Assembly: GCF_051014445.1 (NCBI RefSeq)
Contig: NW_027488365.1
Span: 43,906,001 to 43,970,000 of the forward strand
Length of the DNA stretch: 64,000 nucleotides
Reading direction: 5' to 3'
Source of the DNA: Colletes latitarsis
Taxonomy: Eukaryota; Arthropoda; Insecta; Hymenoptera; Colletidae
Position numbers and translations under genes: made by a program. The notes under the pieces were generated by a model. That model searched no databases, was not told the DNA's origin, and was given only the letters and a program-made list of their open reading frames with translations. Below, piece after piece: positions 20,201-31,058 of the stretch; within the stretch, counting starts at the first letter, position 1; the number at the start of each line of letters is the position of its first letter.

Positions 20201-23200
20201 GGTTTGAATCACGTGGTAATGTGGTACGACACAGAAACAATTCATTAAACCTGGATTCGGACAGTATTTTAGAGGATAACACTGGTTAGGTCTGGGTTAG
20301 GTCTGGGATATGCGCGCATCTGGCATATACTTTCGCCTTTTTCGCAAACTTGTTGGCTAGATCCTGGGTTTTTTCCGTGTTTGAATCACGTAGTAATGTG
20401 GTACCACACTGAGGTAGTCAATTAAACCTGGTTTCGATCAATATTTCAGAGGATAACACCGGTTAGGTCTGGGTTAGGTCTGGGATATGCGCGCATCTGG
20501 CATATACTTTCGCCTTTTTCGCAAACTTGTTGGCTAGATCCTGGGTTTTTTCCGTGTTTGAATCACGTAGTAATGTGGTACTACACTGAGGTAGTCAATT
20601 AAACCTAGTTTCGATCAATATTTTAGAGGATAACACCGGTTAGGTCTGGGTTAGGTCTGGGTTATGCCCGCATCTGGCTCATGATTTTGCCTTCTTCGCA
20701 TACTTGTTGGACAGATCCTGGGTTTTTTCCGTGTTTGAATCACGTAGTAATGTGGTACCACACTGAGGCAGTCAATTAAACCTGGTTTCGATCATATTTC
20801 AGAGGATAACACCGGTTAGGTCTGGGTTAGGTCCGGGATATGCCCGCATCTGGCTCATGATTTTGCCTTCTTCGCATACTTGTTGGCCAGATCCTGGGTT
20901 TTTTCCGTGTTTGAATCACGTAGTAATGTGGTACCACACTGAGGCAGTCAATTAAACCTGGTTTCGATCAATATTTCAGAGGATAACACCGGTTAGGTCT
21001 GGGTTAGGTCTGGGATATGCGCTCATCTGGCTTATACTTTCGCCTTTTTCGCAAACTTTTTGGCCAGATCCTGGGTTTTTTCCGTGTTTGAATCAGGTAG
21101 TAATGTGGTACCACACTAAGGTAGTCAATTAAACCTGGTTTCGATCAATATTTCAGAGGATAACACCGGTTAGGTCTGGGTTAGGTCTGGGTTAGGTTTG
21201 GGTTATGCCCGCATCTGGCTAATGATTTTGCCTTCTTCGCATACTTGCTGGCCAGATCCTGGGTTTTTTCCGTGTTTGAATCACGTAGTAATGTGGTACC
21301 ACACTGAGGTAGTCAATTAAACCTGGTATCGATCATTATTTCAGAGGATAACACCGGTTAGGTCTGGGTTTCGTCTGGGTTATGCCCGCATCTGGCTCAT
21401 GATTTTGCCTTCTTCGCAAACTTGTTTGCCAGATCCTGGTTTTTTTTCGTGTTTGAATCACGTAGTAATGTGGTAACACAATGAAGCAGTCAATTAACCC
21501 TGGTTTCGATCAATATTTTGGAGGATAACACCGGTTAGGTCTGGGTTAGGTCGGGGATATGCCCGCATCTGGCTCATGATTTTGCCTTCTTCGCATACTT
21601 GTTGGCCAGATCCTGGGTTTTTTTCGTGTTTGAATCACGTAGTAATGTGGTAACACAATGAAGCAGTCAATTAACCCTGGTTTCGATCAATATTTTGGAG
21701 GATAACACCGGTTAGGTATGGGTTAGGTCTGGGTTATGCCCGGATCTGGCTCATGAGTTTGCCTTTTTCGCAAACTTGTTGGCCAGATCCTGGGTTTTTT
21801 CCGTGTTTGAATCACGTAGTAATGCTGTAGCACACTGAGGCAGTCAATTAAACCTGGTTACGATCAATATTTTAGAGGATAACACCGGTTAGGTCTGGGT
21901 TAGGTCTGGGATATGCGCGCATCTGGCCTATACTTTCGCCTTTTTCGCAAACTTGTTGGCTAGATCCTGGGTTTTTTTCGGGTTTGAATCACATAGTAAT
22001 GTGGCAACACAATAAAGCAGTCAATTAACCCTGGTTTCGATCCATATTTTGGAGGATAACACCGGTTAGGTATGGGTTAGGTCTGGGTTATGCCCGCATC
22101 TGGCTCATGATTTTGCCTTTTTCGCAAACTTGTTGGCCAGATCCTGGGTTTTTTCCGTGTTTGAATCACGTAGTAATGTTGTAGCACACTGAGGCAGTCA
22201 ACTAACCCTGGTTTCGATCAATATTTTGGAGGATAACACCGGTTAGGTATGGGTTAGGTCTGGGTTATGCCCGCATCTGGCTCATGATTTTGCCTTTTTC
22301 GCTAACTTGTTTGCCAGATCCTGGTTTTTTTTCGTGTTTGAATCACGTAGTAATGTGGCAACACAATGAAGCAGTCAATTAACCCTGGTTTCGATCCATA
22401 TTTTGGAGGATAACACCGGTTAGGTCTGGGTTAGTTCTGCGTTATGCCCGCATCTGGCTTATACTTTCGCCTTTTTCGCAAACTTGTTGGCTAGATCCTG
22501 GGTTTTTTTGGGGTTTGAATCACGTGGTAATGTGGTACGACACAGAAACAATTCATTAAACCTGGATTCGGACAGTATTTTAGAGGATAACACCGGTTAG
22601 GTCTGGGTTAGGTCTGGGATATGCGCGCATCTGGCATATACTTTCGTCTTTTTCGCAAACTTGTTGGCTAGATCCTGGGTTTTTTTCGTGTATGAATCAC
22701 GTAGTAATGTGGTAACACACTGAAGCAGTCAATTAAACCTGGTTTCGGTCAATATTTTAGAGGATAACACCGGTTAGGTCTGGGTTAGGTCTGGGTTATG
22801 CCCGCATCTGGCTCATGATTTTGCCTTCTTCGCATACTTGTTGGCCAGATCCTGGGTTTTTTCCGTGTTTGAATCACGTAGTAATGTGGTACCACACTGA
22901 GGCAGTCAATTAAACCTGGTTTCGATCAATATTTCAAAGGATAACACCGGTTAGGTATGGGTTAGGTCCGGGATATGCCCGCATCTGGCTCATGATTTTG
23001 CCTTCTTCGCATACTTGTTGGTCAGATCCTGGGTTTTTTCCGTGTTTGACTCCCGTAGTAATGTGGTACCACACTGAGGCAGTCAATTAAACCTAGTTTC
23101 GATCAATATTTCAGAGGATAACACCGGTTAGGTCTGGGTTAGGTCTGGGATATGCGCGCATCTGGCTTATACTTTTGCCTTTTTCGCAAACTTTTTGGCC

Positions 23201-24036
23201 AGATCCTGGGTTTTTTCCGTGTTTGAATCACGTAGTAATGTGGTACCACACTAAGGTAGTCAATTAAACCTGGTTTCGATCAATATTTCAGAGGATAACA
23301 CCGGTTAGGTCTGGGTTAGGTCTGGGTTAGGTTTGGGTTATGCCCGCATCTGGCTAATGATTTTGCCTTCTTCGCATACTTGTTGGCCAGATCCCGGGTT
23401 TTTTCGGGTTCGAATCACGTAGTAATGTGGTAACACACTGAAGCAGTCAATTAAACCTGGTTTCGATCAATATTTTAGAGGATAACACCGGTTAGGTCTG
23501 GGTTAGGTCTGGGTTATGCCCGCATCTGGCTCATGATTTCGCCTTTTTCGCAAACTTGTTGGCTAGATCCTGGGTTTTTTCCGTGTTTGAATCACGTAGT
23601 AATGTGGTACCACACTGAGGTAGTCAATTAAACCTGGTTTCGATCAATATTTCAGAGGATAACACCGGTTAGGTCTGGGTTAGGTCTGGGATATGCGCGC
23701 ATCTGGCATATACTTTCGCCTTTTTCGCAAACTTGTTGGCTAGATCCTGGGTTTTTTCCGTGTTTGAACCACGTAGTAATGTGGTACCACACTGAGGTAG
23801 TCAATTAAACCTGGTATCGATCAATATTTCAGAGGATAACACCGGTTAGGTCTGGGTTAGGTCTTGGATATGCGCGCATCTGGCTTATACTTTTGCCTTT
23901 TGCGCAAACTTTTTGGCCAGATCCTGGGTTTTTTCCGTGTTTGAATCACGTAGTAATGTGGTACCACACTAAGGTAGTCAATTAAACCTGGTTTCGATCA
24001 ATATTTCAGAGGATAACACCGGTTAGGTCTGGGTTA

Positions 24037-24050
24037 GGTCTGGGTTAGGT
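24037..24050 (+). repeat. Target-site duplication, 5' copy (element 2)
   Basis: GGTCTGGGTTAGGT precedes the element and is repeated at 31100-31113 after the A tail. Removing the element and one copy restores TTAGGTCTGGG, TTAGGTCTGGG, TTAGGTTTGGG, which is the triple-box unit type seen elsewhere in the array. That supports a 14-bp duplication over the shorter alternative (GGT alone). Confidence 0.88.
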
Positions 24051-24442
24051 CCCCTCAGGGGCTGTGTCCGGCCAGGTGTCCGGCGCAGTACGGGGCGTAG
24101 CGACCCCGAGGTACCTGATTCTAATCACACCGTAAGCCTCCTGTTGGTCGTCGCAACGACCCATTCGCAATTCCAGTTTTGGTTTTGTGAATGGTACGTG
24201 ACGGCAGGAGGACCGGGGGCCTTGGCTTAACCGCCTGGGCTGCGAGGATGGTAACTCTATAAATTACCCTCTAATCCTAAGTTATGGTGCGCGGCGATGG
24301 GATGCATGGTTGGGAGAGAAGGCCCAATCCCTAGCGACCACCTCCGGGGGCACCTGCCGAACCCCCGGAGTATTAGGCTTCCCCAGGCAAGGCGGCTCTG
24401 CCTGGGGTGACATCCATTCCGACCACACTCGTGGGAACAGAC
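24051..24442 (+). promoter_or_regulatory. 5' UTR and presumed internal promoter, element copy 2
   Basis: 392 bp, nearly identical to copy 1 but starting CCCCTCAGGGGCTGTG rather than CCCCTCAGGGGGAGTG. It keeps the nested CAGGT(CGGGG...CCCCG)ACCTG pairing followed by CTAATCACACC. Upstream ATGs in GTGAATGG, AGGATGG and GGGATGCATGG precede the likely ORF1 start. The promoter role is inferred from the family. Confidence 0.6.
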
Positions 24443-27430
24443 ATGGATCTCAATCATTCACAAATAAACAACCGGACGGGAAATTTGGATAACGGAACGG
24501 CACGTAATATGGCAGACGAAAATGGATTCTTAAACAATGAAATGGATGGAACATCTCCTGGTGGGGTAAATCCCACGGTCAGGAGTGTGGAGGTGGTTAA
24601 TCCCCTGCTGGGGATCCACCTTGGGGGTGAAATTAACTTCCGTAAGGCCAGTCCCGTCCCTGTGGTTACTCTGGAACGACTAAATGCCTCCGAGTGGCGG
24701 AAGGGTGGCAGAGAGTCACCTCCCCATAAGAGGCATGATGCCGAAGGCGTCGTGGCCCAGGGTGGAGAAGAGGCGACGTCGTGCGGTGGGGAGCCCATTG
24801 CCCTGCTGACTGACGATTCCCAGGATGGCGACGAGTGGGCATCCAACGCTTGCACCGCCGACGAAGCGGAGAGTGCCGACTCCAGTGTGGATGAGTATGG
24901 CCCCGGGAAGAGAAAGAGGAAGGGTCCCGGGGCGAGAAGACCCAGGGGTATCTTTGCGGACCCAAAAAAGTTGGGTCCAGGAATGAAGGCCCTGCCGAAG
25001 CAGGAAGACCTCCGCAATATAGCGGAGGTCATGAAGTTGGACGAACTTCTGGGCCGGCTCAAGGAGCAGCTCGAGTCCGTCGTCAGGGTGGCAGACACCG
25101 CAAGCCACCTTAAGACGACGGACATCCGTGGGCTCCGCTTGGCGGCGCGGGTGGCTATGGTCAGCGCCGAAGAACTTCACGGCAGAGCTGACCGTGCCGA
25201 AAACCCCACCAGGCCGGCCCGGGAGGTAGTCATTCGCCAGGGCGAGTGGGAGAGGAGGGCCAAGGCCCTCGAGAAGAGGCTGGAGGTGGCGGGCAAAACC
25301 GCCACCACCCTGTCCGAGACCGTGAGGGTTAAGGACAGGGAGCTGGAGCACCTCAGGCGGGAAGTGGGCCGCCTGAGGTACAAGCAGGAACAGCGAAAGC
25401 TGCTGCGAGAGGGGGAGGACGTGGTCGGCGAGACACCGCCGGATCACGAATTACCCTGTGTCCCACGACCCCGGCGGAAGGATCTGCTTCCGTCAACATT
25501 CGCCGGGGGGGACACTGCTATGGATGTCGAAACGGCGGTCTCTGGACCGTCGTCTTCAGCTCTGGCCGCCCTGCGTGAGGAGGAGTGCCCCACATCCGGA
25601 AGCCCTTTGATGGTCATGATGACCGAAGTCGTCAAAAGGGTTTCCGAGATGGCGGGGCACATATCGGCTGTCGAAAGCCGATTCGACGCCCGTTTTGAGG
25701 CGGTCTGGCGGGCAGTGTCCCGTCCGCCATTGGGGAAACCCCCGGTGCCACTGCCTCCATCTGCGAGGACGGCCTCGTCACCACCAAGCTCCTCAAAAGG
25801 CTCTAAGCCTGCGGTGGCGGCCACATATAAGGGGAAAGGGAAAGAGGCCGCGGTGGCGAAGCCTGGAGGCACGGCTGACCCCGTAAAAGCACCAGCGGTA
25901 TCCCCGAAGACATCATCGGGGAAGAAAGGAGTTGACATGGCCCAAGGTGGCAGGCCAACGGCTGGAGGGGCGAAGGCTGCGCCACTCCCCGCACCGCCAC
26001 CACCCAAGGCGGGTAGCGGCAGGTCCGCTCCGCCAGCCCACAGTAACAGGGCGAAGGCCGTCTCTGCCCCAGCCAACGACGGGCAGGGTACGTGGGCTGA
26101 TGTGGTGAGGCAGGGGAAGGGTAAGGGAAGCGGAAAGGGCGCGGCACCTGCCGCATCCTCAAAAAAGGGCGGGAAAAACGTCGCCACGGGTCGGCCAGCC
26201 GCCAATTCTGCGGCTGGCACAAAGAAGAAGTGTGGTCCCCAGACGGCGGCGGTTAAGTTACCGAGACTGCCAAAGAACGCAGCAGTCTCGGTGACCGCCG
26301 CTGCTGGGAGGGAAGGAGATCTGGGCCCCCTCCTCAATAAGGTGATGCCCGAGATCTGTAATGATCTCGGGATCTCCGGGATGCGGCCCACCAGGGCGGT
26401 CACCGGGGCGCTCTTATTGGCGATCCCCGGTGAGAAGGGGAAAGAGAAGGCGACTGCCCTGAGGGCGCGTCTTGAGGGGGCCCTCCAGGTCGAGGGTGTT
26501 CGGGTGGCTTGCCCCCAAAAACAGGCCGAGTTAAGGGTGTCCGGCCTGACGGAGGCAGCCACCCAGCAAGCGGTCAGGGAGGCCCTTGCCACCGCCGGGG
26601 GTTGCGGCGCTGCGGAGGTCAACGTTGGTGACCTCCGCCGGGACAGCTCGGGCATGTATACTGCCTGGGCCCGCTGTCCCTTACGCGCCGCAACTAAACT
26701 CGCGAAGTCCGGCCGATTGATGGTCGGCTTCCTCGAGGCCCGGCTGGCGGTGCTCGCCGCGAGGCCGCTGCAGTGCCACCGCTGCCTGGAGTTCGGGCAT
26801 GTTCGGCAGCGGTGCACCAGCACCGTTGATCGCAGCGGCCTCTGCTACCGATGCGGAGGGGCCTCCCACACCGCACGGGAGTGCACGGCCGCCCCTAAAT
26901 GCCCCCTTTGTGTGGGCTTGGGGCGGCCAGCGGATCACCGCATGGGTGGGGCGGCGTGCCGTCCCCCCAAGCGGAAGGGGAACAAGGCCAAAGGGGCGGG
27001 TGTGCCCCCATCCACGGTGCCGGCTGGTGTTGAGCCGGCGCCGGTGCCCGTCGCGATGGAGGTCCAAGGGGCGGCTTGTACCCAGCCGTCCCCAGCTGTG
27101 GTGTCGGGAGCTACTCCCGCCCCGGCATCTGTCGCGACGGCTGTGAATGTGGTGGTATATGTACCCGCCCCGCCTGTTACGGAGATGATGGAGGTGGATG
27201 TGGCGCCTGGCGACTCGGCGCCCACCACCTCCTCAAAATCGGAAGGCGTGTTGTCCGGTGGGGGAGCTGCAGTGCCCCCACCGCATGCGGCAACCCAGTC
27301 GCCGTGCGGGTCAGAGCCCCTTTGTAGGGGGGTGATGGCCTCGTACGGCGGCAAAGATCCTGGGCGCGCAGAGGCGCCCCTAAACGTTGGAAGGGGAGGC
27401 CTGGAGGAGGCCGCGGGTGAGACCCGATAA
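24443..27430 (+). CDS. Retrotransposon ORF1 protein (gag-like, zinc knuckles), copy 2
   Basis: RNA-binding ORF1 protein, open throughout. The frame extends upstream to a GTG at 24407, but the first ATG is 24443 (995 aa), in the same context as 6200 in copy 1, so I use it. From that Met: KRKRK at 156-160 (nuclear-localisation-like), charged coiled coil at about 265-328, Ala/Pro/Gly/Lys low-complexity linker from about 390 to 620, zinc knuckles at 778 (CHRCLEFGHVRQRC), 801 (CYRCGGASHTAREC) and 820 (C-x2-C-x8-H-x6-C). The knuckle region matches copy 1 almost residue for residue, while the N-terminal 150 residues and the linker diverge strongly and are 13 residues shorter overall. The stop lies in TAATG. 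Confidence 0.9.
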   Translation: MDLNHSQINNRTGNLDNGTARNMADENGFLNNEMDGTSPGGVNPTVRSVEVVNPLLGIHLGGEINFRKASPVPVVTLERLNASEWRKGGRESPPHKRHDAEGVVAQGGEEATSCGGEPIALLTDDSQDGDEWASNACTADEAESADSSVDEYGPGKRKRKGPGARRPRGIFADPKKLGPGMKALPKQEDLRNIAEVMKLDELLGRLKEQLESVVRVADTASHLKTTDIRGLRLAARVAMVSAEELHGRADRAENPTRPAREVVIRQGEWERRAKALEKRLEVAGKTATTLSETVRVKDRELEHLRREVGRLRYKQEQRKLLREGEDVVGETPPDHELPCVPRPRRKDLLPSTFAGGDTAMDVETAVSGPSSSALAALREEECPTSGSPLMVMMTEVVKRVSEMAGHISAVESRFDARFEAVWRAVSRPPLGKPPVPLPPSARTASSPPSSSKGSKPAVAATYKGKGKEAAVAKPGGTADPVKAPAVSPKTSSGKKGVDMAQGGRPTAGGAKAAPLPAPPPPKAGSGRSAPPAHSNRAKAVSAPANDGQGTWADVVRQGKGKGSGKGAAPAASSKKGGKNVATGRPAANSAAGTKKKCGPQTAAVKLPRLPKNAAVSVTAAAGREGDLGPLLNKVMPEICNDLGISGMRPTRAVTGALLLAIPGEKGKEKATALRARLEGALQVEGVRVACPQKQAELRVSGLTEAATQQAVREALATAGGCGAAEVNVGDLRRDSSGMYTAWARCPLRAATKLAKSGRLMVGFLEARLAVLAARPLQCHRCLEFGHVRQRCTSTVDRSGLCYRCGGASHTARECTAAPKCPLCVGLGRPADHRMGGAACRPPKRKGNKAKGAGVPPSTVPAGVEPAPVPVAMEVQGAACTQPSPAVVSGATPAPASVATAVNVVVYVPAPPVTEMMEVDVAPGDSAPTTSSKSEGVLSGGGAAVPPPHAATQSPCGSEPLCRGVMASYGGKDPGRAEAPLNVGRGGLEEAAGETR

Positions 27431-27432
27431 TG
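27428..27432 (+). promoter_or_regulatory. TAATG stop-start junction, ORF1/ORF2, copy 2
   Basis: TAA at 27428-27430 shares its last A with the ATG of ORF2 at 27430-27432. Conservation in a copy with both frames open supports a functional termination-reinitiation signal of the SART1 kind. Confidence 0.88.
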
Positions 27433-30400
27433 TCTCAACGCCTCCTCCAGGTCAATTTGAACCACTGCCGGGGGGCTCAGGATCTCATGCTCCAAACCCT
27501 CCGGCAGTGGAACATTGGCATGGCGGTGATCGCCGAGCCCTATTGTGTCCCCAAACACCCAGCTTGGGTGGGGGACCTTAACGGTGTCTCGGCGATCACT
27601 TGGCAGTACGGGAGCGGCACGTTGCCGTGCTCCGTTGTTGGGAGGGGCCACGGGTTTGTGGTGGTTAAGTGGGGGGAACTGGTGGTTGCCGGGTGTTACG
27701 CGTCGCCCGCTATGGGCCTCAGCGATTTTGAGGCGTACCTCGACGAGGTGGGGAGATGCATCTCCCCACATTTCGCCAGTGGGGTACTCGTCCTGGGTGA
27801 TTTCAACGCCCACGCTGCAGCGTGGGGCTGCCCCAGGACGACCGTGAAGGGCGACGCGATGCTCGAATGGGCGGCGGGTCACGGCCTCGTAGTTTTGAAT
27901 GAAGGGGCCGTGAGCACGTGCGTGCACGCGCGGGGCGAGTCGATCGTCGACATATCGTTGGCGAGCCCCGCCATAGCGCGCCGTGTGTCCGACTGGAGGG
28001 TCGCGGAAGAGGTGGCCACGTTAAGCGACCACCTCTACATTACGTTTTCCGTATCCGCGACACCCGGCATAAATGGACCCCGCCAACCGGGCAGGGAAGT
28101 ACACCCGGCGCCACGCTGGTCCGCCAAGAGGCTGGACCCGGACGCCCTAGCGATGGCAGCCTCCGTTTTGGCATGGCAGGAGATGCCACGCCGGACCCTC
28201 GGCAATCCTTCTGCCGGGGCGCGTTGGTTCCGCGAGACTATGACGTCGTTGTGCGACGCAGTCATGCCGCGGGCCACCGCCCCGAGCCGAGGGGGGTCCG
28301 TGTACTGGTGGTCGGGCGAGATCGAGGACTTACGCACTCGGTGCGTTGTCGCCCGACGCCGGTACACCCGCGCCAGGAGACGGCGCGGGGCGACGGAGGC
28401 AGAGGTGGTAGGGTTGCGCTGGGAATTTTCCCTGGCGCGCAGAACCCTCCGCCGGGCCATCGCGACAGCGAAAGCCCAGGCATGGACGGAGCTCCTCGGC
28501 TCTCTGGATGCAAATCCATGGGGGCGTCCCTATCATATGGTCGCAGGCAAGATGCGATCATGGGCGCCCCCGGTCACAGAGAGCCTCGACCCCCAGCTGC
28601 TCGGGGAAACTATGCGCGTCCTCTTCCCAGTTGGGGGAGAGGCGTTTCTGCATCCCCCCGAGCCACAGCCGGATCACCCGCCTTGGTGGTCCGACGAACT
28701 GGGGGTTTCTGAGGAGGAGCTGGCCAGGGCCGTCCGGAGAATGGCTGCCAAGAAGACGGCGCCAGGACCGGACGGCATACCTGGCAGGGCCTGGGCAGTA
28801 GCGGTGGGCGTTCTGGGGGCCGGGCTGATAAGCGTCTTTGACGCGTGCCTGCGGACCGGTCAGTTCCCCCCCATATGGAAGGTGGCGAGGTTGGTCCTCC
28901 TCCACAAACCAGGGAAGCCCGCGGATTCTCCATCCGCGTTCCGTCCTATTTGCCTATTGGACGGGGCTGGAAAGCTCCTCGAGCGGGTCATTGTATCTCG
29001 TCTCGAGGGGCACCTGTCCCGCGTCGGCCCCGATCTGGCCGACCGACAGTTCGGCTTTCGCCGGGGCCGTTCCACGGTCGACGCCATAGCGACAGTGCGG
29101 ACCCTGGCGGAATCGGCAATCTCCCGGGGGGGTGTGGCGTTGGCAGTCTCGTTGGACATAGCCAACGCTTTTAACACCGTCTCCTGGGGGGCGATAGGTC
29201 GGGCACTTCAGTACCACCGGGTGCCCGCCTATCTATGCCGACTGATCGGGGATTATCTGCGGGGCAGGGTAGTCCAATATCCGGGTCGGAACGGGATGGA
29301 GCAGAGAGCGGTGCACCGCGGGGTTCCACAGGGGTCGGTCCTCGGGCCGCTCCTGTGGAACTTGGCGTATGACGCGGTGCTGCGGGCTGATCTCCCCGTC
29401 GGTGTGTCCTTGGTATGTTACGCCGACGACACCCTGGTGATAGCCGGCGGGGATACGTGGAGGAGGGCAGTGGCCCTCGCGGAGGAAGGGACGGCACGAG
29501 TCGTTGCCGAAGTAGAGCGTCTGGGGTTGCGCGTGGCACCCCAGAAGACCGAGGCCATCTGGCTGTGTAACGTCAGTGGTCGCGGGGTGCCGCGCCAGGC
29601 GTCTTTACGGGTGGGCGGAGCCCAAGTCGAGGTGGGGCGCCGGATGAAGTATCTGGGTCTCACCCTCGACAGCTACTGGCGCTTCGGGCATCATTTGGAA
29701 GGGTTGGGTCCCCGCATCGAGAGGGCAGCGGCCGCGTTAGGTCGCATAATGCCTAATCTCGGTGGGCCCAACATGGCGGCACGGCGGCTGTATTTGGGAG
29801 TCGTCCGGTCCATGGCGCTTTATGGCGCGCCAATATGGGCCGGCGGTCTGATGGCAAATCGGCGGGGTGCGTTCGTACTCCGCCGCTTGCAGAGGTTGGT
29901 CGCCATCAGAGTTGTGCGGGGATATCGCACGATCTCCTACACTGCCGCCACCTTGCTGGCGGGTTCCGCACCGTTTCACCTGCTGGCGAAAATGGACGCA
30001 GAGGTCTATCAATACCTCTGCGACCTTCGCCAGCGGGGCGTGGACCCGCACGGCGTGGAGGCCGCCAGGGCCCGAAGCCAGGCGCGGCGACGCGTCTATA
30101 GTCGGTGGCTGGTCTGGTTATCCAAGCCAGACCAGCGGGATGATCGCGTCGCCGCGGCGGTCCGCCCAGTGTTTTATGCCTGGGTGGGCCGTAGCTGGGG
30201 TACGCCCACCTACCGCCTGACACAGGTACTGACCGGACACGGTTGCTTCGGTCGGTACCTGCACCGGATAGGGCGGGAGGCGACGGCTGCGTGCCATCAT
30301 TGTAGGGGAAGGGAGGACACTGCGCAGCACACGCTGGAGATTTGCCCGGCGTGGGCAGCGCAGCGCGGTGTCCTTACTAGAGCGATTGGAGCGGACCTCT

Positions 30401-30546
30401 CGCTGCCGGCCGTCATTCGTGCGATGGTCGGCAGTGAGGAGGCGTGGGCGGCCATGGCCTTGTTTTGCGAAGAGGTCATGGCCGCCAAGGAAGACGCCGA
30501 AAGGGCGCGTGAGGAGGTGGGGGGCAGGCGGCGACGCCGACCGTAA
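27430..30546 (+). CDS. Retrotransposon ORF2: APE-like endonuclease and reverse transcriptase, intact
   Basis: A 1038-residue replication protein that nicks the target and copies element RNA from the nick. Endonuclease domain about 1-205: N-terminal LLQVNLNHCRGAQ, Glu37 in AEPY, GDFNAH at 123-128, SIVDISLAS near 171-179, and catalytic SDH at 199-201. Reverse transcriptase about 440-750: GPDGIPGRAW, FRPICLLDGAGKLLERV, QFGFRRGRSTVDAI, Asp576 in SLDIANAF, GVPQGSVLGPLLWNL, Asp666-Asp667 in YADD, MKYLGLTLD. A C-terminal zinc finger uses C956, C959, H968 and C973, and the protein ends in a basic RRRRRP tail. No RNase H domain was recognised. The start is fixed by TAATG overlap with ORF1. Domain order fits the R1 clade (R1, TRAS, SART). 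Confidence 0.95.
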   Translation: MSQRLLQVNLNHCRGAQDLMLQTLRQWNIGMAVIAEPYCVPKHPAWVGDLNGVSAITWQYGSGTLPCSVVGRGHGFVVVKWGELVVAGCYASPAMGLSDFEAYLDEVGRCISPHFASGVLVLGDFNAHAAAWGCPRTTVKGDAMLEWAAGHGLVVLNEGAVSTCVHARGESIVDISLASPAIARRVSDWRVAEEVATLSDHLYITFSVSATPGINGPRQPGREVHPAPRWSAKRLDPDALAMAASVLAWQEMPRRTLGNPSAGARWFRETMTSLCDAVMPRATAPSRGGSVYWWSGEIEDLRTRCVVARRRYTRARRRRGATEAEVVGLRWEFSLARRTLRRAIATAKAQAWTELLGSLDANPWGRPYHMVAGKMRSWAPPVTESLDPQLLGETMRVLFPVGGEAFLHPPEPQPDHPPWWSDELGVSEEELARAVRRMAAKKTAPGPDGIPGRAWAVAVGVLGAGLISVFDACLRTGQFPPIWKVARLVLLHKPGKPADSPSAFRPICLLDGAGKLLERVIVSRLEGHLSRVGPDLADRQFGFRRGRSTVDAIATVRTLAESAISRGGVALAVSLDIANAFNTVSWGAIGRALQYHRVPAYLCRLIGDYLRGRVVQYPGRNGMEQRAVHRGVPQGSVLGPLLWNLAYDAVLRADLPVGVSLVCYADDTLVIAGGDTWRRAVALAEEGTARVVAEVERLGLRVAPQKTEAIWLCNVSGRGVPRQASLRVGGAQVEVGRRMKYLGLTLDSYWRFGHHLEGLGPRIERAAAALGRIMPNLGGPNMAARRLYLGVVRSMALYGAPIWAGGLMANRRGAFVLRRLQRLVAIRVVRGYRTISYTAATLLAGSAPFHLLAKMDAEVYQYLCDLRQRGVDPHGVEAARARSQARRRVYSRWLVWLSKPDQRDDRVAAAVRPVFYAWVGRSWGTPTYRLTQVLTGHGCFGRYLHRIGREATAACHHCRGREDTAQHTLEICPAWAAQRGVLTRAIGADLSLPAVIRAMVGSEEAWAAMALFCEEVMAAKEDAERAREEVGGRRRRRP

Positions 30547-30588
30547 GACCCTCCACCGCTCCCCGTGGCAGGGGGAGCGCGATTGGGT

Positions 30589-30660
30589 CGGTGATGGTGT
30601 TTGTGGTGCGAGATGAGGGACTTTATTCCCTCATTCCCCCTCGCACCCAGCCCATCACCG
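30589..30660 (+). other. Long nested stem-loop in the 3' UTR, copy 2
   Basis: CGGTGATGG (30589-30597) pairs with CCATCACCG (30652-30660), enclosing GTGCGAG.../...CTCGCAC and TGAGGG/CCCTCA. The same fold lies at 12372-12443 in copy 1. It is a candidate for recognition by the element's own reverse transcriptase. Confidence 0.68.
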
Positions 30661-30902
30661 GACCGGGGGCCCGTGGCAGGGGCCCCGTCCAGCGGGGGCG
30701 GCAGTGTTAGCCGGCCCCGCAGCCGTGGTCGCGACCAGGTGGGGGCCTGGTCGCGGCTAGTAGCAACGGCGCGAGTGGGGGCGACGTCGCGTGTGACCGC
30801 GTGACGTCGCCGGGGGGCAATCAATTATGTTTGCCCGCCATTGGGGGAGGAGGATCACATCTCCTCCCCCGGGAAGGGTCCGTAGTAGGGCGTTGCGCCA
30901 AC

Positions 30903-30950
30903 GGGGAGAGTCACGGTAGTATCGCTAGTTTGGTTCCCGTGACTCTCCCC
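30903..30950 (+). other. Perfect 14-bp hairpin in the 3' UTR, copy 2
   Basis: GGGGAGAGTCACGG and CCGTGACTCTCCCC are exact reverse complements separated by 20 bases. Copy 1 has one mismatch in the right arm. Confidence 0.75.
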
Positions 30951-31055
30951 AGATAAAGGGCGCAGGCGGTCACCGTGGTGTTTTAGCCGGTAAGAGTCCG
31001 GCACTACCCCGGCCTCCCCCCCAGGGAGCCGGGGTGTCCATGAGGATTTCACCAC

Positions 31056-31058
<3 letters not shown>

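Larger units (their letters stand above)
12870..24050 (+). repeat. 177-bp satellite array, middle block
   Basis: About 63 units, same orientation as the left block, no gene. This block is rich in variants of the 11-mer box. Units with one copy occur at 14451-14459 and near 14975; units with three copies occur at 17255-17287 and near 17985 and 21175. Changed second copies include TTTCGTCTGGG (about 17450, 18174, 19228, 21366), TTAGGTCGGGG, TTAGTTCTGCG and CTAGGTCCGGG. Segments recur at long range: 13.26-14.30 kb reappears at about 15.89-16.90 kb with shared rare words such as GATCTAGGGTTTCTTTCG, and 17.98-18.70 kb reappears near 21.17-21.75 kb with CTTGCTGGCC and TATCGATCATTATTTC. Confidence 0.95.
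30547..31058 (+). other. 3' UTR, element copy 2
   Basis: About 510 bp, nearly identical to copy 1 and carrying the same series of hairpins: nested stem CGGTGATGG/CCATCACCG spanning 30589-30660, a perfect 14-bp stem GGGGAGAGTCACGG/CCGTGACTCTCCCC (30903-30916 with 30937-30950), and a bulged CCCCGG.../...CCGGGG hairpin at 31007-31034, just before the tail. No AATAAA is evident. Confidence 0.75.

Noticed and set aside
24048..24050. A 3-bp target-site duplication (GGT) for copy 2
   Set aside because: It would require an original unit with four 11-mers. A 14-bp duplication restores the common three-box unit and agrees with the 15 bp of copy 1.
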